Of a stretch of 64,000 nt of DNA, positions 12,901 through 26,700 are shown piece after piece. The notes under the pieces were generated by a model that was given only the letters and a program-made list of their open reading frames with translations, made no database searches and was not told the origin of the DNA. The translations under genes and the position numbers were made by a program. Origin of the DNA: Thuidium tamariscinum (Eukaryota; Streptophyta; Bryopsida; Hypnales; Thuidiaceae). The stretch lies in NCBI GenBank assembly GCA_947034885.2, contig OX344750.2, positions 14,564,053 to 14,628,052 on the forward strand, read 5' to 3'. Numbering within the stretch: position 1 is the stretch's first letter; each line of letters starts with the position of its first letter.

Positions 12901-15900
12901 TCTACATCTTGACTTTATGCTCTTGAACTTGAAAAAAAACCCTACATCCATCAAGATTAAAAATTATTTTTTGAATGCTTAAAAATATTATAATAGTCAT
13001 TTTAAAATGAATATATACATCTTAGTATCATTTGTAGGATTGTAGTGTTATTAGTGTGTTGTATAAATTTAAAACAAATAAAAATCCATAACTTTGTCAA
13101 TTGTCTTAGATAATTGATATTTTATACATGCATATGATTTATAAATTTTTAATGTTTTGGAAATAAATTTAATTTATATAAAAGACAGATAATTAATTAT
13201 ATTTTAAAGGATAAATTACATGAACAATTAAAGACAATGATGAAGCTTTTTGATTGAAACTAACCCTCTAAATTATTACATTTTACAAAAGCTCAAGTTG
13301 TCAAATTAAAGTCTTACTATTAAAAAAAAAAACTTCCAAATGATGGAAAAGAATATATAACACTACAATCACTATAAATCATTTTTGCATTTCAAATTTT
13401 TTAATTACATTGAGAATATTTTTGGTTTCACTTTATTATTTGCAAGAAAATCAATGAGATTTAGCAATTGAAAATAAATGAAGTCTAAAATATATCAATT
13501 AAAATTGAAATTAAATTCAACTTTGATAAGACTTTTTTTTAAATTATATATCTAAGAAACTATATGAGATTGATTTAAATTTTTTGTTTTATTTAATTTA
13601 TATAATCAAAATTAGAACCCTCTTTAACAAATTTCATTACATTTTTTACACCCTCAATAAATAGAAAAAATATCTTAAAATTTATTCAATAACTATTTGC
13701 TTCTAAATCTAGGGGAGGACACTTCCCATTTTTTAATAACCTACGTGCGGCAGAATATAGGGTACATTTAAATAATCTTAGGTAAAATTTATAAGAAATT
13801 TACATATAAAATAGGGGACATTAAAAAGGCAAAGTGTTTTAAAAATAAAATAGGGATGATAATATGGCTAATTTTTCCGCTTTATGGTAAAATAGGGACT
13901 CTTTTAATGTTGCCAAGTAATGATTATAAGTAATTGATAGACCCCCTAAAAATACCCCACCGCCGCACGTGGGTCCCCCAAATATACAAGAAGTGTCCTC
14001 CCCGGGTTCTAAATTGCATTAACATTTTGTTGGTAAAATATTTTGTCGTTCTTTTGAAAATTATATGTTTCAATAATTTCATAAAAATATATTTTGAATG
14101 CTTAGAAAAAATTATATTCTTCATCTTAATAAATTTTAATTTAGGCTAGATCGATTATTCAATAAAATTTTGTAAGAAAATTATTTTTGAACTATTCAAT
14201 AATTTTAAGAAAAATTGTACTTTGTGTCAATTTAGCACTTAGCTTATAGGAACTTTGAACTTCAATATTCAAACTATTTATATTGATGGTATTTTAAATG
14301 TGCAAGAAATCATGTCCTTTTAATAATCTAAATTCTTTATTAACCTGTAAAAGATTGAATGACTTTTAAACACATGCAAATAATCTTAAGTAGATGCGTG
14401 TACAAAATCATATGTTCTTCAAATTTTGACAAAAGGTGTGAAACTTGTAGAAAAAATATTGCTATTTTTAATTGGGTGTTCAAATGAAAAACTATATTTG
14501 AGTTATTTGTAAAGTCCCCCCCACTTTGGGCATGATTTTTTTTGAAGTTGAAAAGGCAACTATAGTTGAAGTGTCAAACTTTTTTGCAAGATACTTATGT
14601 CATACAACTCCAAAAGTGGGAACAAAACTTTTTTAGGCACGATTTTGATGGAAAAATAAGTTTCATACCCACTTTTATTTTGACTTTTTTAACTCAACCG
14701 GCTTTTTCACAAAACTCATGGGATTAAACCCTGGTTTAGGTACTTTACGAATAACTCAATTGTCTTGAACTTTTCAAGTAGATGCAAATGTACCATATGT
14801 AAAGTAAACTTCTCATTTTAGGAGGTGTAAAAGTTTATTGGATATGTCAAACAAAGTTTAAGGAAAACCTTTTCTTCTAACTTCAAACATTATGATCTTT
14901 TAATGTGTGCAATCAAAGTTCTTAAAATCTTTCTTGAACACTCTTATAGTTTTCTACTATAAATTTGTACATTTGAATTTTGAAAGAATTTTTTTTTCAT
15001 TTTTTTCTCACTATTGTGAGAAGTGGCAAATTTTAAAAATTTATATCCAAAATGAGCTTCAATCATTTGAGGGTTAATTGAATATAAGCATATGGGTCAG
15101 AGAAGGTTTACTTGCCAATTTTGGCTCAAAATGGTCACAATACTTGAGCATTTTGACTTTTACAATATTTGTATTTCTAAATAATACAAAATATGGATAA
15201 TTTATGAAGCATTTAAAATAATTGATTTGTAAAAATTAAAGTTTAAAAAAAATTTCCTCTAAAAGTTATGGATAGTCAAACAATGATAAAAAAAAATACA
15301 AAGAAAATAGACACTTTGATATTTGATTTTTAAGAAATAGGAACTTTGATGTTTGGTTTTTGGTTCTTTAAAATTTTTCCAAAAAGAGTCATTTTTTTTT
15401 TCTAATTTGAAGATGCCCCTTCTTAACTATTTTCATTTGTAGGAAAGTAAAATTGTATCCTCTACACTTGTGCAAAGGTAGTGCACTTGGAGCACATGTC
15501 AAAGGTGGACAACTTATTATATTTTGAAAATATTTTGTGGAATTGTATACCTTTAGTAGAAGTCCTTCTATCCAAATTTTGACGTTCAAAATTTCATTTT
15601 TAGATTAAAAAAATAACTCTAAAATCCCCTTAGATGGACATGGTAGGCATCCAACAAGGGACTTTTAAGAAATAGTTAAAGTATTTTGAATGAATACAAA
15701 AAATTATATAATAGTTGCAACAACTATATGTACCTTCACTTCAAGTTTCATAGAAAACAAACTAGCAATTCAAAATTTATGAATACGAAACCATGAAAAA
15801 GTTATCTAAGGTCAAGGGGACAAGGATATAATTTATTCAATTGATTTTGTCTTTGAAAAAAAAATATGAAATATTCACAAGTCTTTTGTTTAAATCCAAT

Positions 15901-18900
15901 GTTAAAAAAATTCTTTTATGAAAAATTTATAGAATAAGAAACTTAGGTGTTAAAATTTTTTACATTTTATTCTTCATAATGTACAATTTGATGTTAAATA
16001 GAGACCATATTAGTTTATCAAATCTGATCAAAATTTTAGATTTTATCTTAAAAAGGTTCTAAATGGCATCATATGATTTATTAAAAGATGATGTAGGATT
16101 TTCAGGTTGCCAAGTACAATACTAAATATAAAATACTACAATAGTCAAGGTATAAAAACCTATTTGTGCCACACTTTAGAAGTTGCCCTATTTAAACTAC
16201 CATAAATTAGCTATGTACATTTCAAATTGCTCTATTAGTATGTGGTAACTACAATGCATTCCAAAGTGACACATGGCATAAATAAGGTTTTTAACCTAAC
16301 CCAAGATAAATTAATGGTGCCTAAAAATAATCTCTACCAATTAGAGCACTAAAATATACACAATAACTTAAAGTTCGTACAAATGGTTTATATTTTTTTT
16401 TAATGTCAAACTCATCTAAACTTTGATTGTGCTAATTGATTTTTTTGCAGATAGTTGTAAAATTGTGGAAGATGCGGTTTTATCATATTGAAGTTGGAAA
16501 AATTTATTCTTTGGATGGATTTTTAGAAATTCAATCATCTGAGAGAGATAATATCAAAGTACAAATTATAGAGGTAATAACTACGAATGTAGTTATTTTC
16601 AGTAAATATAACAATTGCAATGAAATATCATTTTTGAATTTAAAAATATATAATATTGTATAATATAATTTGTTTCAGTTAAGAGTTTTTAAATGTTTGT
16701 TTCAATATTATTGAATAGTAAGCATCAGTTCAAGAGATTAATTCTTGAACTAAAACTATTGAAATATACCATAAATTATATCATTTGAAGTATAATTTAT
16801 TAACAAAATATTATTATAATTCATGCTAAATGTTGATTAATAACTTATGCAAGAATTTAAATGTCATAGGAATGAATGAGATGAGACAAAGTAATGTTTA
16901 TGAGTTGATGTATTAGAGTTTGTTTACTGTAAATAATATGCAAGATAAGTTCATTTAAATAAGAAAAAATAGTAATAAAATAGTTAGCTATTTTTTAATC
17001 TGGAAAGAATTATTTGAGTGGTATAGTAATAAAATAATGATTTGATAATGAATCACTAATGCATAAAGGCTTTTTTATGTTTTGAAGCCCAAAACTTTCT
17101 TTTAAAATACTTGTTTCCAAAGAAGGTCAAAATCTTCATTAATATTTCTTTTTTAACAAATCCAACCACAAGATCATTTGGTTAACTCATTCAAGTACAT
17201 TGTTCCAAAATTTTAGAGTAAATATCTACACTAACTGCAGGTTCAATGTCCTTAAACTTCAACTTCTTGCCTTTCTAAAAGGTAAAAATCTATCTTTCAA
17301 TTTTTTGGAAAAAAAAAATATATGCCCTCTAAATTGTACATTTTAGCCAATAAGTTGAAAAAAGTCTTGTAAGTATTAAGGAAATTAATTTATTTCATTA
17401 AAATTTGATATTTACGTTTTGAAATTATAAAGTAGAAGGTGCTTTTGAAATCATGAAAGATAAAATTAATACACTAATAATTTTTGGAAGAATTTCAAAG
17501 ATTAATGATTTCCAATGGTGAGAATTTTTTAGTAAACAATTTATATTCTTTGTTTTTATTTTTATGTGGAAATTCTAAAAATTGATAGGAAAAGATGGCT
17601 TGATAATTATTGTTTTTTTATCCTTAAATGCCTACAAAATAAAATTCCTAGTGAGTTTTATGTCTTTATTTCAAATTCAATGGTTCAAATGCTTTTGAAT
17701 AAGTTTTAATCTATATAATTTGCAAAAAATAATTGATATTTTTAGAAATATGTTTTTTGTTGCCTAGTTTGACATTCAAATATTAATAAACTTCAAAATT
17801 TTGCAATACTTGTTAGATTGCAAAAACAAAGCTTCCTTCATATAATTATGAATAGTATCCATCCAATAAACTCATGCAAAAATATCAAATTTTAGAGCCA
17901 ATAGAGTTTCCATGAGTTTTCAACAAGCTCAAATTAGGCTCTTTAGTACTTTGGAGATTAAATATGAAAAGCACAATCATTACAAGAAATCAATTAATTT
18001 ATTTCTATAAAACAAATTTATAAATTTAATAAAAAATAGTTGTTTTGTATCATAATATTTCACTAAATCTTTAAACCCTTAAAAAATATTTATGATGGAA
18101 GATTCAAATTTAGAGCAAAATAAGGCTTCTTTATTATTTGAAAATTATTTCAATGTTCTTAAACATTTGCAATGCCAATCAAATCATATCAACAATGTCT
18201 CTGATTATTCTTCATTTCTATTTTATTTGTAAGTCATCAATACATTCAGTAACCCTTAACCCCTAAGTGCTCATCGCTGCCCAACACCGGGCAGCACTTT
18301 CGGGCAAAAAAAAAACTTTTTTCAAATTTTTTGTTTTTCAAAATTTGAAATTATTTGATTGTGTTTCAACATTTTCATTCAAAACTAAGATCTATACGGT
18401 CAAACAAAAGTTATAGCAAAAAAAAGGAGAAATAGCACAAAGTGTCTAAAATTGCTTAGTGTTGAAAAATTTACTATTTGGGGGAAGTATTGATGCTCTC
18501 ATTAATAAATAATTTTTATTTTTTAACAAATCAATAAAAACCACAATTTTGACCAATCAAAAAAAATTTCAAATCCTAAAAATAAAAATTGTATTTTTGG
18601 TGGATTTTTGAAGTTATATCTTTAAAATTCATTTGAAAAGAATCTATAAATATTTTTAAAATTTTGATCATATAGATAATTTCTACTTTTTGCGCTTTAC
18701 ATTATCTTCTTTGATGCTAACTTCAAAAAAGTTGTAAAGCTTATATTTTATAACATATTTGTATCTTGTCTTAATCCCTTGGGCTTTAAGAGGTTGAATA
18801 TTTTTCATTTTTTATAAATCAATAGAAAAACATAATTTTGACCAATAAAAAAAATTTCAAATCCTAAAAATATAAATCATATTTTTGGTAAATTTTTGAA

Positions 18901-19929
18901 GTTATATCTTCAAAATTCATTTAAAAATAATCTAAGGGTATTTTTTTACTTTTGACTGTATGGATACTTTCTACTTTTTGTGCTTTACATTATCTTCTTT
19001 GATACTAACTTCAAAAAAGTTGTAACACTTATATTTTATAACACATTTGTGCTTTGTCCTAACCCCTTGGGATTTTAGGGGTTAAGAGCTCCAATGTCCA
19101 ATTTTGGATGATAGATATTTCACATTCTTATTTCTTTCTCATTATTGTTTGGATGAAGTGCATCCTAATTTGTAGAGATACTGTATGAAGTTCTTATCTT
19201 GTCTAATGGTTGAATTCAATGTTAATAGAGTACAAATTTTCCTAAAATTACAAATGTTTAGCTATGTTAAGTGATTAACCTAGCCAAAATTGCATTGACT
19301 CTGATTTTAAATTAGATTTGCAAAAATGAGGTCATAGATTTAAAGAACAAAAAAAAATTTAAAAATTTAAAGTGTGTCAATAGAACCTTATTCCAAATCT
19401 ATTCCAACAAGTTTTACTTAAAAAAAACAATGTTTTGTTTGTGATCAAATTTAGAAGAAATCTCAAAATTTTCCTTTCAAAATTTGTAAACAAATACTGA
19501 TTATAGCATTTTGAGTCTAAGCATATAGATGGAGTCTAAAATTCAAAATATAAAACTTTTATTCATAAAGCACCTCCAATGTATTCTTCCAAATTGTAAG
19601 TATAATGATTTTTTTCAAATTGTCAATTTTGGAGAAGACCCTAGATGTTGAGGAATTAATTCATAAAATTTATGAACAATTGAATCTAATTTAACACAAT
19701 GTATCATCATCTATACTTAATATACAAAGTTAAATTTATTTTCATTCAAATGACTTTGACTTATGATTTATAATATAATACACAATTTTGAAAAAATAAT
19801 GAATTAAAGCTCAAGTAAATGTTGTTTGTCTTTATTTGTTTTAATTTGAAAATTCATGCAGATTGAAGACTTTGACCTATTCAAAAAAATACCCTATTTA
19901 TGTAATAGAACAATATATTAGTATATATA

Positions 19930-19972
<43 letters not shown>

Positions 19973-20681
19973 GCATTGGAATGTATAGGAATCATTTAAT
20001 TAGTGTACAATTTTCTATTGCCTTAAACTCAATAGTTAGTCCTATAATGATTTTCTTGTTGGTTTCAATTTTTTGTCCCAAAATAATCTTCATGTTGCAC
20101 TTGTGATGTTGCAAATTGGTCAGATTCAACTTTTGATTGTTGTTTAGGATTAACAAAACAATTTTGAGGAGTAGCTTTGCCTCTATCCATTCAATCATCA
20201 ATCAATAGAAAAAAAAATGATTTGAATAGTGAACTAGCATTGTTTGGTTTTATTTTTTTCATCTCTTTGAGTATTATTCAATTGAAAAAGATGAAGCTTT
20301 GGGAGGCAATATTGTCATCTACACATGGTCTATGGCTCATATTTAAAGATTATAAAATTATAATCTCACTCTAAACAACTAAATGTCCATTGGTGCTATT
20401 TAAAAATGCCTAAAAAATTCTACTTTATAATAATTTAAAACTACAATTTGAAAAAGGCTCCTAACCTCATTATTTCTAGGACACTATGTGTGTGCTAAAT
20501 TCTACCTTTAATGTGAATTGGGTCTTAAAAAAGTCCATTCTAGCCTCAATAATTCAAAACATTTCGTCAAACAGAAGATCATTTTGGGACGGAGGTAGTA
20601 TATGATTTTAACACTTTAAATTCAAAGTTGAATAGTTGATGCTTGACATAGTCTTAAAATAAGATTTAATTTGTTTATGAT

Positions 20682-20712
<31 letters not shown>

Positions 20713-23700
20713 TGGTCATTTAAATGCCTTTTCTAAAAATATTCAATATATTATTAGAAGACAAAATAATGGTATATTGATACACATTATTGAATTCAAT
20801 GTGTCTAGAGTTTAAATGATTACTATAATCATGCTACTTAATCACCATTAATACAAGTTCTTTGAATAAATTGCTTTATTTAAATAATAAAATACTATTG
20901 TACATTGATAATATTGAAAGAACACACTTGCAACCCTCAACAAACAGCCTATAATGTAGAGGTACTTAGAGTGAATCACTTACGCAATTTTCAAGGTAGA
21001 TCATGAGTAGTATGAGGCAAGTGAAATTTTTGCTAAGTAGGAAGATAGGAAATATGGGGGCTGCAAAATTTTAAAAATTTTATTTTTAAAATTGAAATTA
21101 CTGAAATTTCTAGAAGCCAAAAGGTTGTCTAAACTAGTAGCCAATGTCTGCACTCTTCCAATTCCAATCATAGATTAAGTGCATTCTCGCTCACTACTTC
21201 CTATTTTCTTGCTCATTGCTTTGAGATGTGTCTCTTGATCTTATTGGGGCCAACCTTGAAATGGAAAAAGAAAACATTCCAAGCTTTGGTTGGAATTATG
21301 TTCTTGCCTTGGTTTGAAATAGTTGCACTCTACATATTGGTTATGGGTCCCTGATTGGCTATGGATGGTCCTACTTTAATTCTTCATTGCCTCAATATAT
21401 ACCAAAATTTTCTTATACCCAAAACTAAGAGGCAATAACATTTGTTTCACTTATAATTAAAATCTTTTAATTTTTATCAATGAAAACTTAGGTGCTATCA
21501 CAATTATATCACATGTATGTAAGAAATTAATCCCTAAAATCCCAAGGCCTTTTTTTCATTAGAAACCAATCAAAACTCCCATTTCCTATATAAAAAACAA
21601 AAGACTTTACAAATTGGTCTTTTGCATATTAAAATATAGAAACATGCACTAAAATAGTAAAAAATGTGTGGGAGGAAATTCGGAAACTTCTACCACACAA
21701 ATTTCAAGATATTTGCATTGAAAATGGAAAAATGTCTTTTTTTATAGATATTCTATGACTACACTATTTGACTTTGAATTTTTTTCAACTTTACATTATT
21801 GCACTAAAAATTTTGATTTAAAAGAAATTTATAAATAAAAGTTGAGATAAAATCGAAAGAAAACCAAACTGTTAAATAACTCTAAAATGGAATCGAAGCA
21901 CACTAATCCCAACGATGAGATTGTTCTAGCAAGAACACTTAATCTTGTGGAATTCTTCTGGAAAAATTGTGAAAATTTAATTTAAAGGAATATCTTTTAT
22001 GTTATTTTAAAAATATTTAATAATTTTTTATTTGTTTATTTCAATTTTGTGAATTTTTTTTATTGATGCTTGCTCTTTGCCTTTTTGAGCCTTTGAAATT
22101 ATTGTAGCATAATTTTTTCTCCCGAGAATTGATTGAAATAAAAAAATGTATTCCCTAAAGCTTAATAATTTTTATATATTGCAAAAGGACTTTAAGAAAT
22201 CACATCACAAATGGAAATAAACAATGAGCCTACCCAATATCCATTTAGTACCTTATACGGACACTAGGACTTTAGGGCTAAAAATCAAGCATACATGGTG
22301 ATTGAAAGAAACACTTATATTATTTGTTGTTTTTTGGTCCAATATTCATAATTTTTCTTGGAATACTTCAAAAATTTAAAAATATGCTCGATGAGTAGAT
22401 CTTTTAAAGATATTGTATTGTATGAAAATCAAGTTTGGAATAATTTTTTGAATAGGAGAACTAAAAGAATGCAAATTCTTTGAAAGTAGTTAGGTACTTT
22501 GACATTATAATATGAAATTGTGGGAAAATTAGGAAAAGAAATTGAAAATTATTCATTTTTACAACTCAATGACATTAGTCATTTAACCTCCAAAGGACTA
22601 ACTTGCTAAATTTGACAACATAGCAATTTTGGGCACATACGTGTGAGTGGAGAATTCCATATTTTAGGCCCGAATTTTAATAGAAGTTGGAGATGAGGAA
22701 TATCTTTCATATGTACAAAAAAATCAAGACATTTAGAAATACAAGTCAAAAGATATGGCCTGATATGGTGTTTTTTTTTAATTGGGCATTTTGGTCAAAT
22801 TGAAAAAAATCACTTTTTCCAAAAGCAAAAATTTGAAATGAGTTTTCTATGTTTATGTATGCATGGAAAACTTTGAATCATTCCATTTTGATCAATGAGT
22901 TAAAAATTATAAGAATATTTTATTTGCGGGCAGTTTTGGATCCTCTATTCTAAAATAAACTTTGAAGTCGTTTATTTTACTCAAATTTTTAATTTTTTTT
23001 GAAAAAAATAAAACTATAGGATGTAAATTGTTTATTAAAACATTCCAACTATTGGAATTGTCATTTTTCAATTTTACAATTAAATTCTTTACAATTTTGT
23101 ATTTTGAATCATTTACTATTTCTTTTTACTTACAATTTTTTGAGCAAATATCCTACTGGGCCTCAACATTGAATCCAAAGGGGCACAACCGTCTTGGACC
23201 ATTTTTCATATGATTGTTGCCACCCGAAGTGCAACTGCCTTGTTTTCTTCAATTTGAAAAAAATGATTTTTGAGTATTCAAACACTAATATCTTGCAATA
23301 TACATGGTGAAAAACTTTGAAATTTTTTGCACATGTTCTCAAAATAGTTTACTACAAGATCCTTTGGTTTTAAGCCTCAAAAATATTTTAAGATAATAAT
23401 ATTGGTATTAGAAATGGCAATTTTAAACCATTTTTGGAGCAAATAGAGGTAAGGAACTTAAGGTGTCAAAAGCACCAAAATATCAATGGTAAGATAGACA
23501 CTATTGGATTAAAAACTGAACAATTGATATCTTTCACTTAGATGTTAACCCTTGTATGTCCAAGCCTTTCGTACTGTATTTTGATTATGAAAAAAGAGCA
23601 TTGACTTGTAGTTATTCCCAATGAAGCAAATTGTTGTTTTTTCCAAATCTAATCATATGGATGTTTATAAAGCTTGTTTATTACTATGCATACAAATTCT

Positions 23701-26700
23701 AAATGCAAAATTTTACAGGAGTTGTGAGATTATACCAAGAAAAATGTATACTTTATAATTTTTAGTATATTTTCTTTGTCTACAATGTTTTAGAAATTTG
23801 CATTTAAAAGTTTTTTAGGATTGGAGGTAACATGAACAAATACAAAGAGTATTAGCACACTAAAATGAACTTTCAAGAAAACTTAATTTCACATTAAAAA
23901 AACATCAAACTCATTAAACAATCCACCATACAATTATTAAAATGCAATTTTGATTTATAAGTAAAAATTGCAAATAGCTTCAAATTAAAACTTGCATGTT
24001 GAAATTTCAATGATGAAAATCATGAAAAGACTTTAAACTTTTAATTGGAACCATTTTCAAGGCAAATGGATAAGTACAATTTCTTAATTCTCAAATCAAG
24101 TGAATTTACCAAGCTCTGCATAAAGCTAGGAAATGAAATAAAATTAGCAAGCTTTACACTCTACTTTTAGTATATAATATGCCTTTGAAGACATCTTAAT
24201 AATCAAGGGTGATTGTTGGAAACACTTGTACTATTTTACTATGTTGCATGTTGATTTGTATTTTGGCTATAACTTTTGTATTTTGGCTCCAATTGACTCA
24301 AGATTTTTAGAAAAGGTAGTCATGACTATCATAAACCTTCTCTGATATTTTCATAATTTTCAAAAATAATTTATTATCCAAAAGTAGACCCCAATTGAAT
24401 ATCACATGAGCCAATTTGGAGGTTTTTAGAATTATTTAGTACCCAAAAAAATGAATTTTGAGCTAAAATTTGGATGTGATGGTGTTCTAGTAGACTTGTA
24501 GCTCTCTCAGAAAGGAATTTTCATAAAAATTTATTTTACGTGGTGTAGAAGTCAACAAAGTGAGTTTTTTTTGCTTGCAATTTGAAACATAAAAAGTATG
24601 ATTTTACTTAATTTTTCTATTTTCAACTAATTAAAATATCAAACTATGTATTTTCTTGAGACTTGGCACTTTTCTATTTCTCTTATTCAAAGAATTTGTC
24701 TATACAATTCCTTCCTTAGGTACCTTTGCCTTAAAGGTGTATATGTTAGTCATATTTTTCAAAAAATTAAAATTTTATTTTTATAATTTTAAATTACTCT
24801 ATAAAAAATCATAAAAATGCAACAAATAATACAGGTGTTTCTTGCAATTGCCCTCAAATATGCACTTTTTTTAGTAAAAAATGAAAGTTTTCAATAGTTA
24901 ACCATCAAAACTACTTGAAATTTTTTTTGAAAACAATCAAAGAAATTTAAGTATTTACACAAAAATGGACCTAAGATTTTAGATCAACCATGTATGGTCA
25001 ATTGGGCACTTAGAAGTTAATTAAATATTAGACCTTTAGCATGTCTACAAACAATCATTAGAAATGAATTGGGATCTTGGGATGCCTAACTTGAAATATG
25101 CTAATATCATGTATGCCAACATGGTTGTATAGAGCTTGGATCCTTGGGCAATGACATCAAATTTTGGAGGCCTTGCTACTCTAGTGACTACAAGTCATTA
25201 AGAAACAATATACAATGAAAGCATCATTTTTTTGGTCCCTTAAATGAATAAAATAAATATTGTTGCCAACAACATTAGAAAAGATTTGAGGGCAAGAGAA
25301 TTTGTTTCAAGTCTATTCCCCATTTGGTTCGTTGTGAAACTGCAAACTAGTCCTATTGGTCAAATTTTTAGAATTTTTGAAAAAAAGATTCTAAAATTTT
25401 AAAATTGTCAAAAAAAACTAAAACCAAATTTAAAAAAAATTTCCAATTTTTAAAAAAAATTCTAGAATTTTAAGAAAATTTGATGTGGTACTCTTTGGAC
25501 CACATCAAAGTGTTGATGTGGTACATTCCCAAAATTTAGGAATTCAAAATAATTGTGGTCTTCTAAGGGAGAAACCCCCATTTCCATCCCTGTATCCATT
25601 TTTGGACCCTAGAGTACCACTAAATCTGTCCATAAGCATTCATTAAAGAGTCCGACAAATGTTGAATTCTAATTTGCTGACGAAGTTGTAAGACACATAT
25701 ATAGTTTTCATTCACTGACATTCAACTGATTTCAGCAGGTGTTCAGTTAAAGGTACACCTATAGGATGGTTCTAGTGGTCTAGGGAGCCAACACTTTGGA
25801 AATTTATAGAAATTACATATTGATTCCAAAAATTTGAATTTTTTTTTAATATTCATGATTTTCACTCACTAATATTGGAAAAATATCTGTTTTAGAAAAC
25901 GGTGCCTCTAACTATGCAGAATTCTTTATTTGGACGATTTTGGGTGTTTCCACTATATTGCCCTTGAATCCCTTCTAATCTTGTGCCATAGGAAAAGATT
26001 GTCTACATTAAAATGTACTATCCAATTTAACCTCTTCATTGCCTGAATTAGCAATGTGTTAGCATAGCCCCCATTTAGACATGATAGGGACACATCAATG
26101 TTGCTACATAGATTGGACATGAATCGATTGTTTCCAACTCAACATGTAGTACTAACATCTCATTGGGTTTTAGATTTGATAGAAATGTGTGGTAATTACC
26201 ATAGAAATGAAATTTCTTTTTTCTACATATCAAAAAATTGATTTTTGAGCCAAAAGTACAAGGCATATTGAGACTATAGAAGTAGAATATGTGACCAATT
26301 TACAACTTCATAGACATTAAATAAGTGCAATAGTGATCTAAATTGGAAGTTCTATGTGTCGTTGGATTTGGCCTAGCATAAATACGCATTTTTGTAAGTT
26401 TTATATGCATCAATTTATATAACTTGTATGTCGAATGCCATTGCAACAACCATTAGTATGTCATTCATAATTTATAAAAGTTATAGTCAATTTCTTTTTC
26501 AATTTCCTTTCATGTCTAATTTTTTATTCTTTAAATATAACATAATATCCCTAAACATAGCAAATAATTATGTTTTCCATTAATTTTTGTATTTTTTTTT
26601 GCAAATAAATTCTTTCAATGTATATTATAATATGCCAAAAAAAATTCAATTTACATTATTAATTTTAATATGATTAAAAATGTTATGACTAAAAAAATTC

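Larger units (their letters stand above)
12874..16450 (+). other. Intron 4 (3.6 kb) with three MITEs/repeats
   Basis: GTAACT donor and TTTTTTGCAG acceptor. It carries a Mutator-like MITE (13710-14006), a 262-bp MITE (14498-14759), a member of the GATTGCAAGAAACAC family (15090-15825) and a small foldback (16149-16296). No gene on either strand. Confidence 0.75.
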
